The notes beneath the pieces were generated by a model. The model was not told where the DNA came from and did not search any database. It saw nothing but the letters and a program-made list of their open reading frames with translations. From NCBI GenBank assembly GCA_052067355.1, contig JBQHQH010000028.1, positions 1-36,148 of the forward strand: a DNA stretch of 36,148 nucleotides, given 5' to 3'. The first letter of the stretch is position 1. Each line of letters begins with the position of its first letter. The DNA comes from CABMKH01 sp040797625 (GTDB lineage Bacteria; Bacillota; Clostridia; Tissierellales; Tissierellaceae). This document shows, piece after piece, positions 7,695 to 16,173 of this stretch. Made by a program: the position numbers and the translations under genes.

Positions 7695-8583
7695 TGAAAT
7701 CTCCCTCCTTGTAAACCCCAGCTGCTTTAGCTAGTTCAATCACTCTATATGCTCTATCCACTATAGGCCCATCTACCATCTTTCCATCTACTGCTATTAC
7801 TCCTGAACCTTTTCTCTCCGCTTCCTTGATTCCATATAATACCCTAATTGCATGCTCTATTTCTTCTTTAGTTGGTTCATATATCTTGTGAACTATTCCT
7901 ATCTGTTTAGGATGTATAACTGATTTTCCATCAAATCCAAGTTGTTTCGTCAATCTAACTTCATTTATAAACCCTTCTTCATTATTTATATCTGAATATA
8001 CTGTATCTAGTGCATATATGCCTGCAGCTCTTGTTGCCAAGAGTATTTGGCTTCTAGCAGCTAACAGTTCTATTCCATCTGCAGATCTGGTAGTCTTCAT
8101 ATTGGTTACAAAGTCTTCTGCACCTAGTGCCATTGCCATTAGTCTCTTACTAGCTGTAGCAATCTTATATGCATTTAATATTCCCAATGGACTTTCTATA
8201 GCAGCCATCAACTTAATAGTTCCGACTTCTAGTCCTATCTTTTTCTCTATCTCAGTTATTAAATTATCTGCTTCTATTACTTCTTCTGCTGTATCTGTCT
8301 TAGGCAATCTAATGACATCTACCTTTGCCCTTACCATAGCCTCAAAATCATCTCTACCAAAAGGAGTATCTAACCCATTTACTCTAACTACAGTCTCAGT
8401 AGTACCATAATCTATAGTCTTTAAAGCATTATATACTAAAAATCTTGCTGAATCCTTTTCCCTTAATGAAACCGCATCCTCTAAGTCAAACATAATTGAA
8501 TCGGAACCATATATATGTCCATCCGTTATCATTGATGGATTATTTCCTGGTATAAACATCATAGTTCTTCTCAATCTATCCAT
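7687..8583 (-). CDS. citE: Citrate lyase beta subunit (citryl-ACP lyase)
   Basis: A 298-residue HpcH/HpaI-type TIM-barrel lyase that splits citryl-ACP to oxaloacetate and acetyl-ACP. Recognisable segments are RRTMMFIPGNNP at the N-terminus, MFDLEDAVSLREKDSAR carrying the metal-binding acid, LMAAIESPLGILNAYKIA and ALGAEDF, and GFDGKSVIHPKQI toward the C-terminus. Its ATG follows the citD stop without a gap, and its end overlaps citF by 8 bases. Conserved catalytic segments appear complete. Citramalyl-lyase beta is the alternative, as for citF. Confidence 0.95.
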   Translation of the reverse strand: MDRLRRTMMFIPGNNPSMITDGHIYGSDSIMFDLEDAVSLREKDSARFLVYNALKTIDYGTTETVVRVNGLDTPFGRDDFEAMVRAKVDVIRLPKTDTAEEVIEADNLITEIEKKIGLEVGTIKLMAAIESPLGILNAYKIATASKRLMAMALGAEDFVTNMKTTRSADGIELLAARSQILLATRAAGIYALDTVYSDINNEEGFINEVRLTKQLGFDGKSVIHPKQIGIVHKIYEPTKEEIEHAIRVLYGIKEAERKGSGVIAVDGKMVDGPIVDRAYRVIELAKAAGVYKEGDFIG

Positions 8584-8880
8584 CTACATCACTTCCTCCC
8601 AGCTATATTCTGTCATCTCTGCCGCTCTATAAAGTGCAGTTTGAGTCCTTGCCTTTATAACGTAATCTACTGCTCCTTTATCAATTGCTCTTACAAAAGC
8701 ACTCTCTATTCCATGACTTTTTAGAATGTCTTCAATCACTTTTCTAATCTGTTTTCCAAATTGTCTCTCTACAGAACTTTGCAGGAATATCTCAATACCA
8801 GATTGTTCTCTTGGTTCAATTGTAATAGATATATCACTTGACTCCAAAGTTCCAGCTATGCCTACTTTCTTTATATCCAT
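8584..8880 (-). CDS. citD: Citrate lyase gamma subunit (acyl carrier protein)
   Basis: A 98-residue acyl carrier that bears the phosphoribosyl-dephospho-CoA arm of citrate lyase. The N-terminal AGTLESSDISI contains the attachment serine (Ser14, as in characterised CitD). Length is normal for the family. GGAGG precedes the ATG, and the stop is directly followed by the citE start. The genes that make and attach the prosthetic group (citG, citX) are not in this window, so they must lie elsewhere for the lyase to be active. Confidence 0.95.
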   Translation of the reverse strand: MDIKKVGIAGTLESSDISITIEPREQSGIEIFLQSSVERQFGKQIRKVIEDILKSHGIESAFVRAIDKGAVDYVIKARTQTALYRAAEMTEYSWEEVM

Positions 8881-8926
8881 TAGTCTTCCTCCTTTAAATT
8901 ACTTCCCATCAAGACACTATCTAAAA

Positions 8927-9958
8927 TCAATGTCTAGAATTTGACTCTTTTATCTTATCTATTATTTCTCTACCTTCCTCTGATACCAAGAAATCATAGG
9001 TAACCATTGGTATTAGATTTTTTAGTTCTTCTAATTCCCCTCTCTTTATGATTTCTCTGACCTTAGAAGCACTTATTATAGCATCCTTATTTCTAAGTCT
9101 AGAAGTTTCAATGACCTCTATACCATACTCAGGCAAAATAGATTTCATGGTTTCATTATATTCACTAGTTACAGGGCAATAAGGCTCTTCTCCTATGTAT
9201 CTTCTGTTTATCCCTAAAGATGGTCCTATATAATTTCCAAATATACTTAAATCTAATAGTGTGTGTATTTTTACAATATTACTTTTTTCCTTTAGAAAAT
9301 AAGAAGGAAAAGTGGAATTAGATATTATATAATCCTCTCCTCTATGAACCATCACATTATGTAGATGTCTTGTCCCTTCCTTTACTAAATTAAATCTGAC
9401 TTCAGGTGGAAAGAGGGATTTATCTTCCCAGACAATAAAGATATGGACAAAATCACTATCTGAAGAAGCTCTTTCTATCAAATACTGATGTCCCAAAGTA
9501 AATGGATTACAATTCATTACTATTGATGAGATGGTCTTCCCATATTTTTTATATTGTTTAAGATTATCTAGATATCTACTAATTCCATTAGGGTCATTTT
9601 CTAACAAGGACACCTTATCTTTTACAGTTTGAATTTCATAAAATCCTACATCTCTAAATATACTTACATTTTCTGGCTTAGTATATATGAATAGATGAGT
9701 ATTTCCTCTATAATATTGTTCATTTACTAATAGAGACACTATCTTATTTGTCAATCCTTCTCCTTGATAATTAGGATCTACAGCTATGGATTTCAGTACC
9801 CTTCCTGCTATGGAACCTGTGCCTATAATATTATTATCTTCATATAATGCAATGGTATATTCTGTATCTCTTTCTAAATCAAGCCCTTGAGCCTTGAGAA
9901 ATGACTCTATCTTGCTTCTCTCTATTGAATTATTTAATTGAATTATTCTAATTTCCAT
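8927..9958 (-). CDS. citC: [Citrate (pro-3S)-lyase] ligase
   Basis: A 343-residue enzyme that acetylates the prosthetic group of citrate lyase using acetate and ATP. The N-terminal 120 residues look GNAT-like (SIAVDPNYQGEGLTNKIVSLL). A nucleotidyltransferase-fold domain follows with the HIGH-like motif NPFTLGHQ (about 151-158). The ATG at 9958 is chosen because GGGGAAGG lies just before it; the ATG 18 bases upstream has no ribosome site. It lies between the transporter gene and citD, as in many cit operons. A 61-base gap holding a strong hairpin separates the transporter stop from the upstream ATG. Confidence 0.93.
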   Translation of the reverse strand: MEIRIIQLNNSIERSKIESFLKAQGLDLERDTEYTIALYEDNNIIGTGSIAGRVLKSIAVDPNYQGEGLTNKIVSLLVNEQYYRGNTHLFIYTKPENVSIFRDVGFYEIQTVKDKVSLLENDPNGISRYLDNLKQYKKYGKTISSIVMNCNPFTLGHQYLIERASSDSDFVHIFIVWEDKSLFPPEVRFNLVKEGTRHLHNVMVHRGEDYIISNSTFPSYFLKEKSNIVKIHTLLDLSIFGNYIGPSLGINRRYIGEEPYCPVTSEYNETMKSILPEYGIEVIETSRLRNKDAIISASKVREIIKRGELEELKNLIPMVTYDFLVSEEGREIIDKIKESNSRH

Positions 9959-9985
9959 ATACCTTCCCCAATTCATAATCTAGTA

Positions 9986-10025
9986 ATGGTGCATAGTTTT
10001 AAACAATAATAAAACCATGCACCAT
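9986..10025 (-). other. Intercistronic hairpin between transporter and citC
   Basis: ATGGTGCAT (9986-9994) pairs with ATGCACCAT (10017-10025). GTTTT (9996-10000) pairs with AAAAC (10011-10015), with one mismatch between the stems and a 10-base loop. There is no T-run on the minus strand, so it more probably stabilises or processes the transporter mRNA, or attenuates transcription, than terminates fully. Its arm shares TAATGGTG with the hairpin at 5365-5400. Confidence 0.55.
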
Positions 10026-10037
10026 CGTCAATATTGT

Positions 10038-11345
10038 TTAAACTAATAAATTAAACACGATACTTGCAATAATAAGCATCATTCCTCCACCAATTCTAGA
10101 AGATATCTGTGCAAATGATATAAGTTCCATTCTCTTAGCAGCACCTAATACAGCAATATCACCAGACCCTCCTCTATTGGCCATACATAGACCAGCTGTA
10201 ATTGCTGATTCTATTGGATAAAATCCTACAAGTTGTCCAAAACCCGCTGTAGCTAATGTAGCTCCCACTACTATAAATCCTGCTATTACCACATTTCTTA
10301 AATTGATTGCAGCAATTATTTCTCCTAAATCCGTATATGCAACCCCAACGCCTATCATTATAACCCACAGAAATTTAGAAGAGAAAAAAGATTGTAATTT
10401 CTTAGCTCCCTGCTTTACTTCCTCTGGTATTATATTTAGTATATTACTTATTGAAACAAATATGACCATCCATGCAAATGTATGGATTTCAACACCTCCA
10501 ACAGAAGGTATAAGCTTTTTAGATACTAGATTTCCAAGTATAAGAAAAGCAGTAGATAGTACTAAACCAGCAGCTATCTCTGTAGATGTAATTGTTCGCT
10601 TTCTTTCGCCATCATCACTAAAATCTTCTCCCCTTACAAGCTTTCCATTCCCAGTTAAATTTGGTTTCTTTTCTCCTAACTTATTTAAAAATGCCCCAAC
10701 CATTATGCAAATAATATTAGCAATTGTCAATATTGGAAAAGCAAAAGATAGATATTCAGATGGATCTCGACCAGTTATAGATGTAAATATTTCTGACATA
10801 GGAACCGCACCTGCACCTGTCCCACCACCCATTATAGGCAACACATACATAGTTGCAATATTGGCAGGTGACACTCCAAATAAGAACCCTCCAAATATAC
10901 CAAATATAAATGCTCCAACTATTCCAGCAATTATAGCAGGAATATAACCAGTTAATGCTCTTACCAATAATTTTCTATTAACTGAAAGTATACTTCCTGT
11001 AATCAAAACAGAAATAAATAGGTTTAAAAAATTTGAATCCTTCATAAAAAAATTAATTGATTCAACAGTACTCTCAGGCAAAATTCCTGCATATACCAAA
11101 TATGCTGAACCCAAAAATCCTAATATAGCTCCTCCACCTACGTACTCTTTCCATATGGGAATACGATCTCCTATCTCGCCAAATACAATACCTAAAAAAA
11201 ACATAATTCCTAATGATCCAGCCATCCCCTTTGGTATTGCATCAAGATATGAAGCCAAAAATACTATGAATGCAAGTCCTATAAATAGCGGTATAGGCAT
11301 CCCAAAAGCTTTTGTACTCTGTAGTGAATTCTCTTTCGCCTTCAT
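10038..11345 (-). CDS. 2-hydroxycarboxylate transporter family Na+ symporter (citrate/malate type)
   Basis: A 435-residue membrane protein with about 11 transmembrane segments. The two family-defining GGxG re-entrant loop motifs are present: GGGTGAGAVP at about 173-182 and NRGGSGD at about 390-396. The conserved arginine in the last region appears as ISSRIGGG (Arg417). Characterised members (CitS, CitP, MaeN) move citrate or malate with Na+ or by exchange. As first gene of the citrate lyase operon it is probably the citrate importer, though citramalate or malate cannot be excluded. A strong TAAGGAGGT ribosome site precedes the ATG. The promoter with two operator-like sites is about 55-80 bases upstream. 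Confidence 0.9.
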   Translation of the reverse strand: MKAKENSLQSTKAFGMPIPLFIGLAFIVFLASYLDAIPKGMAGSLGIMFFLGIVFGEIGDRIPIWKEYVGGGAILGFLGSAYLVYAGILPESTVESINFFMKDSNFLNLFISVLITGSILSVNRKLLVRALTGYIPAIIAGIVGAFIFGIFGGFLFGVSPANIATMYVLPIMGGGTGAGAVPMSEIFTSITGRDPSEYLSFAFPILTIANIICIMVGAFLNKLGEKKPNLTGNGKLVRGEDFSDDGERKRTITSTEIAAGLVLSTAFLILGNLVSKKLIPSVGGVEIHTFAWMVIFVSISNILNIIPEEVKQGAKKLQSFFSSKFLWVIMIGVGVAYTDLGEIIAAINLRNVVIAGFIVVGATLATAGFGQLVGFYPIESAITAGLCMANRGGSGDIAVLGAAKRMELISFAQISSRIGGGMMLIIASIVFNLLV

Positions 11346-11389
11346 GATATTTACCTCCTTAAGTTTTGAAATAATTAGAATATTTACTC

Positions 11390-11426
11390 TTGTATGCGAT
11401 TATACCATATTGTATACAAAAATCAA
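11390..11426 (-). promoter_or_regulatory. cit operon promoter with two GntR/FCD-type operators
   Basis: On the minus strand TTGATT (11426-11421), 16 bases, then TATAAT (11404-11399). A perfect palindrome TTGTATACAA (11410-11419) fills the spacer. A second, weaker copy, TTGTATGCGA (11390-11399), lies exactly 20 bp further on, touching the -10 box and the expected start site. TTGT..ACAA palindromes are typical of FCD-type GntR operators. Two sites on the same DNA face, in spacer and start, suggest cooperative repression by the regulator at 5395-6069. Confidence 0.65.
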
Positions 11427-11570
11427 TAACTTTTTAATATTTTGAAAAATCTATCAGGTAATTCATATGTACACTGCTAGAATTTTGCTGCTTATTTCCC
11501 TAGAACTCTCCTCTAGGTTTGACTCCTTATGCTATATCTCTCACTTTAATATCTATTCTGAACAACTAAA

Positions 11571-11608
11571 ATAGGGCAATAAAGTACATGAATACTTTAT
11601 TGCCCTAT
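11571..11608 (-). terminator. Rho-independent terminator of the decarboxylase-ycsI operon
   Basis: ATAGGGCAATAAAGTA (11571-11586) and TACTTTATTGCCCTAT (11593-11608) form a perfect 16-bp stem with a 6-base loop, followed on the minus strand by TTTTAGTTG. It lies 17 bases after the stop of the DUF1445 gene. The 140 bases between it and the cit promoter hold no recognisable gene, only a small CCTAGA/TCTAGG inverted repeat. Confidence 0.88.
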
Positions 11609-11625
11609 AAATCTCATTTTAATTA

Positions 11626-12417
11626 TTACAAAACTGCAAGGTCTTCATCTTTCTGATCACAGATGAGCATATGCCCCGGTGAATGTGTTATCATTAATTT
11701 AGGCTTACTTGTCATAGCAATAGATTGAGGAGTTACCCCACAGGCCCAAAACACTGGAACTTCTCCTTCTTTTATTACGGATGAATCTCCAAAATCAGGC
11801 TTATCTATGTCTTTTATTCCTATTAGGCTAGGATCCCCTATATGCACAGGTGCCCCATGAACTTGTGGGAATCTTGATGTAGCTTGCACTGCCCTTGTAA
11901 TTAAATAATATGGTATAGGCCTCATGCTTACAACCATCTTTCCATAAAATTTCCCTGCTGGTATTGTATCAATATTTGTAATATACATGGGTACATTATG
12001 ATTATCTTCTATATGCCTTATGGGAATAGACGCATTTAGCATTGAGGATTCAAAAGAAAAACTACATCCTATTAGAAAACCAATTAGATCATCTGTCCAA
12101 TATTTTTCAATATCCGTAACTTCATCTATTAGTTCTCCATATTCATAGATCCTATATTTAGGGATATCAAACCTTAAATCTGCACCTTTTGCCATTAACT
12201 TTGGTTCTGGATCTCCTACATCTGTTACATCTAAAATAGGACATGATTTTGGATTTCTCTGAGCAAATAATAAAAAATCAAAAGCTAAATCTTTGGGAAC
12301 TATTGCTAGATTTGCTTGTATATGACCTTTGCACATACCTGATGTTGGTTTTATTAACTTACCACTTCTTATCAAAGATCTTACCTCTCTTGGACTCATC
12401 CTTTCTAAATCCAACAA
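11626..12417 (-). CDS. DUF1445 / YcsI family putative hydro-lyase (D-glutamate cyclase related)
   Basis: A 263-residue protein of the UPF0317/DUF1445 family. Typical family segments are SPREVRSLIRSGKLIKPTSGM near the start, QANLAIVP, DVTDVGDPEP, and the C-terminal WACGVTPQSIAMTSKPKLM with ITHSPGHMLICD. Homologues sit with 5-oxoprolinase genes (Bacillus ycsI), and the family also forms part of the eukaryotic D-glutamate cyclase, which forms 5-oxo-D-proline. Here it is the last gene of the Na+ decarboxylase operon, back to back with pxpA across a shared control region. The start is TTG with GGAGGG 6 bases before it. Family certain; reaction not established. Confidence 0.85.
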   Translation of the reverse strand: MLDLERMSPREVRSLIRSGKLIKPTSGMCKGHIQANLAIVPKDLAFDFLLFAQRNPKSCPILDVTDVGDPEPKLMAKGADLRFDIPKYRIYEYGELIDEVTDIEKYWTDDLIGFLIGCSFSFESSMLNASIPIRHIEDNHNVPMYITNIDTIPAGKFYGKMVVSMRPIPYYLITRAVQATSRFPQVHGAPVHIGDPSLIGIKDIDKPDFGDSSVIKEGEVPVFWACGVTPQSIAMTSKPKLMITHSPGHMLICDQKDEDLAVL

Positions 12418-12465
12418 GATTATCCCTCCTATTGATTTGCCTGATAACTAATATTTCACTTGATT

Positions 12466-13665
12466 CTAACCTCCAAAGAAATTCAACAACATTCCAGCTG
12501 CTATAGCAGAACCAATTACTCCTGCTACATTAGGACCCATAGCATGCATAAGTAAAAAGTTTCTTGGATTTTCTTCTTGCCCTACCTTCTGTACTACTCT
12601 AGCCGCCATTGGGACTGCTGATACTCCAGCCGCTCCTATTAGTGGATTTACTTTTCCACCAGATACTTTACACATAATCTTTCCAAATATTACTCCTGAT
12701 GCTGTTCCTATTGAAAATGCTACAAGCCCAAGTACAATTATAGTTATAGTCTTTACAGTTAAAAACGTCTCAGCATTGGCAGTAGCACCAACTGTTACCC
12801 CTAAGAAGATAGTAACTATGTTTATCAACTCATTTTGTGCCGTTTTAGATAATCTATCTACGACTACAGCCTCTCTAAATAGATTTCCCAGCATCAACAT
12901 TCCAACTAAAGTTGCCGCCGATGGTAATAATAGAGATACTACTACGGTTACCATGATTGGGAAGATTATCTTTTCTTTTTTAGACACTGGTCTAAGTTGA
13001 GTCATAACTATTTTTCTTTCTTCTTCTGTAGTCAAGGCCTTCATTATAGGTGGCTGAATAATCGGTACTAAAGCCATATATGAATATGCAGCTACTGCTA
13101 TTGGTCCTAATAGATGGTCAGCTAACTTTGCTGTTAGATATAGAGCTGTTGGACCATCTGCTCCTCCTATTATCCCTATACTAGCTGCTTCTTTAGCTGT
13201 AAATGCTACTATACCAGATGAATTAAGTAAAATTGCTCCCAAAAAGGTAGCAAATATTCCAAATTGAGCTGCAGCTCCTAATAATACACTTTTAGGATTT
13301 GCAATTAAAGGCCCAAAATCTGTCATGGCTCCTACACCTAAAAATATAAGCGGTGGATATATACCTAGTTTTACTCCTTGATATAGATAATACAGTAGTC
13401 CTCCTATCTCCTTTGTCTTAGGTACCAATTCACCTGTTTCAGGATTTTTTATAATTTCGATTACTGGTTCCTTCATCATATCTGCTCCTGGTAAATTAGA
13501 TAGCAACATACCAAAAGCTATGGGGATTAGCAATAATGGCTCAAACTCTTTCACTATTGCTAGATATAGCAAGACAAAAGATATGAGAAGCATTATTATA
13601 TGTCCATATTCCATAACCGCAAATCCGGTGCTCTTCCAAAAGTCAGATAATATATCTATAAACAT
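12466..13665 (-). CDS. Na+-translocating carboxylate decarboxylase beta subunit (OadB/MmdB/GcdB family)
   Basis: A 399-residue integral membrane subunit that couples decarboxylation of carboxybiotin to Na+ export. The essential region GIIGGADGPTALYLT contains the aspartate (Asp170) equivalent to the Na+/proton site of characterised OadB. Other conserved stretches are PPLIFLGVGAMTDFGPL, the C-terminal GAAGVSAVPMAARVVQ, and NFLLMHAMGPNVAGVIGSA. About nine to eleven transmembrane segments are visible. It follows the biotin carrier gene by 26 bases. The same subunit family serves oxaloacetate, methylmalonyl-CoA and glutaconyl-CoA decarboxylases, so substrate is set by the alpha subunit. Two candidate alphas occur in the window, at 14493-16034 and 20123-21520. 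Confidence 0.93.
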   Translation of the reverse strand: MFIDILSDFWKSTGFAVMEYGHIIMLLISFVLLYLAIVKEFEPLLLIPIAFGMLLSNLPGADMMKEPVIEIIKNPETGELVPKTKEIGGLLYYLYQGVKLGIYPPLIFLGVGAMTDFGPLIANPKSVLLGAAAQFGIFATFLGAILLNSSGIVAFTAKEAASIGIIGGADGPTALYLTAKLADHLLGPIAVAAYSYMALVPIIQPPIMKALTTEEERKIVMTQLRPVSKKEKIIFPIMVTVVVSLLLPSAATLVGMLMLGNLFREAVVVDRLSKTAQNELINIVTIFLGVTVGATANAETFLTVKTITIIVLGLVAFSIGTASGVIFGKIMCKVSGGKVNPLIGAAGVSAVPMAARVVQKVGQEENPRNFLLMHAMGPNVAGVIGSAIAAGMLLNFFGG

Positions 13666-13691
13666 TGGCTTTTCTTCCTTTCTTCATAGAA

Positions 13692-14093
13692 TTACTCGAT
13701 TATTACCAATTTTTCACCCGTATTTACAACTGAACCCTCTGTTGTTGTAATACTTGCTACTTTACCATCCCTTGGCGCTAATATCTCATTTTCCATCTTC
13801 ATAGCCTCTAATATCAACAATATATCTCCCGATTTAACCATATCTCCTTCTGAAACTGCAATCCTCAAGATATTTCCTGGCATTGGTGCCTCTACAACTT
13901 CCTGTCCATCAGATACTACAACTTGTCTTTCTTCAACTATTGGCTGTGGTTTAGATACTGGCTTTTTTTCAACAGGTAATGGATTTCTCGGTACATCAGG
14001 TGATACTTGCCTAGATGCCATTTCTTCGTTAGATACCTCTTCTACTTCTACTTCATAAGAGTTTCCATTTACATTTATTATAAATTTTCTCAT
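13692..14093 (-). CDS. Biotin carboxyl carrier subunit of the Na+ decarboxylase
   Basis: A 133-residue carrier. Residues 1-30 form a small N-terminal segment (MRKFIINVNGNSYEVEVEEV) common in MmdC/GcdC-type carriers. A proline- and charge-rich linker covers about 35-65 and a biotinyl domain 66-133. The attachment motif EAMKMENE places the biotinyl lysine at Lys99, and APMPGN is the matching strand at the domain start. It is separate from any carboxyltransferase, so it can deliver carboxybiotin from more than one alpha subunit. GGAGG precedes the ATG by 7 bases. The linker is shorter and less Pro/Ala-repetitive than in many Na+ decarboxylases. It is the only biotin carrier seen in this window. 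Confidence 0.93.
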   Translation of the reverse strand: MRKFIINVNGNSYEVEVEEVSNEEMASRQVSPDVPRNPLPVEKKPVSKPQPIVEERQVVVSDGQEVVEAPMPGNILRIAVSEGDMVKSGDILLILEAMKMENEILAPRDGKVASITTTEGSVVNTGEKLVIIE

Positions 14094-14118
14094 CTCTTTA
14101 CCTCCACAAAATTAATTA

Positions 14119-14478
14119 CTATCGTCTATTTAAAACTTGTTCTTTTCTTCCTACTGATGTCCATAGATTTGGATTCTGGGACACCCTCTTTATACTCTTA
14201 ATTCTTATATCTGGAATATTTAGTCCTAAATTAACAGCTACAGATGCTGCAATCACAGCCACTAATTCCTCTTCTATCCTATCATCTACAATGCAATCTG
14301 GTACTGGCTCTTCTTCATTCTTTATTTCTATCTCTTTATCTTCCTTGACTTTATTATCATTGCTAATTACCTTTAATCCATTGATTAAAAACGATATCAT
14401 AATCAGTACAATAAATACTGCCAACATACTGAATAGTGTAACGATTAAACCATCTAAAATCGAAATATAATCACCCAT
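14119..14478 (-). CDS. OadG/MmdD-type small membrane subunit of the Na+ decarboxylase
   Basis: A 119-residue protein with one N-terminal membrane helix (about residues 8-33, GLIVTLFSMLAVFIVLIMI) and a charged cytosolic stretch. The C-terminal region includes ELVAVIAASVAVNLG and ends near NPNLWTSVGRKEQVLNRR. The final pattern W..xGR..ml is typical of the delta/gamma subunits that hold the carboxyltransferase to the beta pump. ATG at 14478 is preferred, with GGGGTGG 5 bases before it; the upstream in-frame GTG overlaps that site. It lies 14 bases after the carboxyltransferase gene and 25 bases before the carrier gene. Confidence 0.85.
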   Translation of the reverse strand: MGDYISILDGLIVTLFSMLAVFIVLIMISFLINGLKVISNDNKVKEDKEIEIKNEEEPVPDCIVDDRIEEELVAVIAASVAVNLGLNIPDIRIKSIKRVSQNPNLWTSVGRKEQVLNRR

Positions 14479-14492
14479 TATATCCACCCCAT

Positions 14493-16034
14493 CTATATTG
14501 GTAAATTACCTTGTTTTTTTGAAGTCCTATTTTCTACTTTAGTTGCTAACATATCAAAGGAGTATATAAGTCTTGGTCTCAATAAACTTGGTACTATTAT
14601 GTCATCTACATATCCATTTCTAGCTGCAGTATAAGGATTAGCCACTGTATCCCTGTATTCTATTATCTTCTCTTGTCTTACAGATATAGGATCTTCAGCA
14701 TTTGCTATCTCCTCTTTAAATACTATATTTGCTGCCCCTTCTGGGTTAATTACAGATATTTCAGCAATTGGCAAAGCAAATACTTGATCTGCCCCTAAAT
14801 CTTTTGGACACATTGCAAGATATGCACTTCCATATGCCCTCCTAAGTACTACTGTGACCTTAGGTACTGTAGCCTCACTATAGGCATATATCATCCTTGC
14901 TCCATGTTTTATTACACCTTCATATTCCTGCTCCTTATCTAATAGAAAACCAGGTGTATCAACTAGATTCAGAATAGGTATATTAAAAGAATCACATATA
15001 CGAATAAATCTGGTCGCCTTGTTTACTGCCTTTATATCTAATACTCCATCTAATACATCTGATTGATTAGCTACTACTCCAATAGTACTGCCATTTAGTC
15101 TGATATATCCTACTACAATATTTGGAGCATAATGAGAAGAAATCTCAAAAAATTCTCCACTATCAGCTAAGGAATTTATAATATCCTTAACATCATAACT
15201 CTTATGGTATTCCTCAGGTATGATCTCATTTAACTTATTATCAACTCTGTTTATGTCATCCATAAAATCATATCTTGGCACATCCTCTAAATAATTTGAT
15301 GGCAGATATGATAATAATCTTCTAACACTATCTATACTACCTTCTTCAGAATCATCTATAAAATGGGCTATTCCACTAGTCTTACTATGTGTCATAGCAC
15401 CACCTAATTTTTCTATATCTATCTCTTCATTCTCTGTTGACCCTAATACTTGAGGTCCATTTAAGGACATATGACTAGTCCCATTCACCATAAACACAAA
15501 ATCAGATAATGCTGGACTATACGCAGCTCCACCTATACATGGTCCTACTACTACTGAGATCTGTGGTACAACTCCTGATAAAATACTGCTCTTACGTAAT
15601 ATCTTTCCATATCCAGACAATGTATCCAGACCTTCTTCGATTTTACCACCACTAGAATCTATAAAACCAACTATTGGCGCTCCCATCTTCAATGCCATAT
15701 CTTGAATTTTGAGAATTTTTTTAGCATGCTTTTCACCCATAGCACCACTATTCACTGTAAAATCCTGTGAATATACAAATAGAAGTCTACCATCTATCGT
15801 TCCATATCCTACTACAACACTATCCGCCGATTCTCTATGAGATAGGTTGTCTTGATTAAATGTACCTTCTCCCATAAATTTATCAATTTCAATAAAACTG
15901 CTTTCGTCTAAGAGGATATCTATCCTTTCTCTTGCCGTTAGTTTTTCTAATTTGTGTTGTTTCTCAATTCTCTTCTTATCCCCCCTATTAATTTTAGCAT
16001 TTAAATTGAGAAGTGTTTTAATTTGTTCTTTCAT
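14493..16034 (-). CDS. Acyl-CoA carboxyltransferase / methylmalonyl-CoA decarboxylase alpha subunit (MmdA, PccB-like)
   Basis: A 513-residue CoA-type carboxyltransferase of the crotonase fold, with N- and C-terminal halves. Visible family segments are KLTARERIDILLD, GAMGEKHAKKILKIQDMA, FIDSSGGKIEEGLDTL, GPCIGGAAYSPALSDFVFM, LNLVDTPGFLLDKEQEYEGV and RRAYGSAYLAMCPKDLGAD. The enzyme moves CO2 between an acyl-CoA and biotin on the carrier. Length matches MmdA/12S proteins, and it is shorter than glutaconyl-CoA decarboxylase alpha. The order A-D-C-B resembles methylmalonyl-CoA decarboxylase operons, and no biotin carboxylase gene is present. ATG at 16034 has AGGAGGG 5-6 bases upstream. A longer in-frame extension to 16211 runs into the palindromic promoter and has AT-rich nonsense composition. 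Substrate (methylmalonyl-, malonyl- or another CoA) is not resolved. Confidence 0.9.
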   Translation of the reverse strand: MKEQIKTLLNLNAKINRGDKKRIEKQHKLEKLTARERIDILLDESSFIEIDKFMGEGTFNQDNLSHRESADSVVVGYGTIDGRLLFVYSQDFTVNSGAMGEKHAKKILKIQDMALKMGAPIVGFIDSSGGKIEEGLDTLSGYGKILRKSSILSGVVPQISVVVGPCIGGAAYSPALSDFVFMVNGTSHMSLNGPQVLGSTENEEIDIEKLGGAMTHSKTSGIAHFIDDSEEGSIDSVRRLLSYLPSNYLEDVPRYDFMDDINRVDNKLNEIIPEEYHKSYDVKDIINSLADSGEFFEISSHYAPNIVVGYIRLNGSTIGVVANQSDVLDGVLDIKAVNKATRFIRICDSFNIPILNLVDTPGFLLDKEQEYEGVIKHGARMIYAYSEATVPKVTVVLRRAYGSAYLAMCPKDLGADQVFALPIAEISVINPEGAANIVFKEEIANAEDPISVRQEKIIEYRDTVANPYTAARNGYVDDIIVPSLLRPRLIYSFDMLATKVENRTSKKQGNLPI

Positions 16035-16173
16035 TATTTCCCTCCTATTCTCAGAATAATGTAATGGATTATCATTGATTTTACCTAATTCTTTAAATAT
16101 TACTTTACTATACTTCCTAAAAAAAGTAAATATAATTGTCAGTATTTTGAGAAATGTATTCAATTCATTATTT

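Noticed and set aside
10303..10947. 214-codon plus-strand frame inside the 2-hydroxycarboxylate transporter gene
   Set aside because: Proline- and isoleucine-rich reverse reading of hydrophobic codons; the minus-strand gene has clear family motifs.
11440..11570. Leader RNA or small gene between the ycsI terminator and the cit promoter
   Set aside because: It lies outside both predicted transcripts and holds only a 6-bp inverted repeat, with no open frame of note.
14493..16034. Glutaconyl-CoA decarboxylase alpha subunit
   Set aside because: At 513 residues the protein is shorter than that family and its N-terminus matches the MmdA/PccB type; kept only as a remote alternative.
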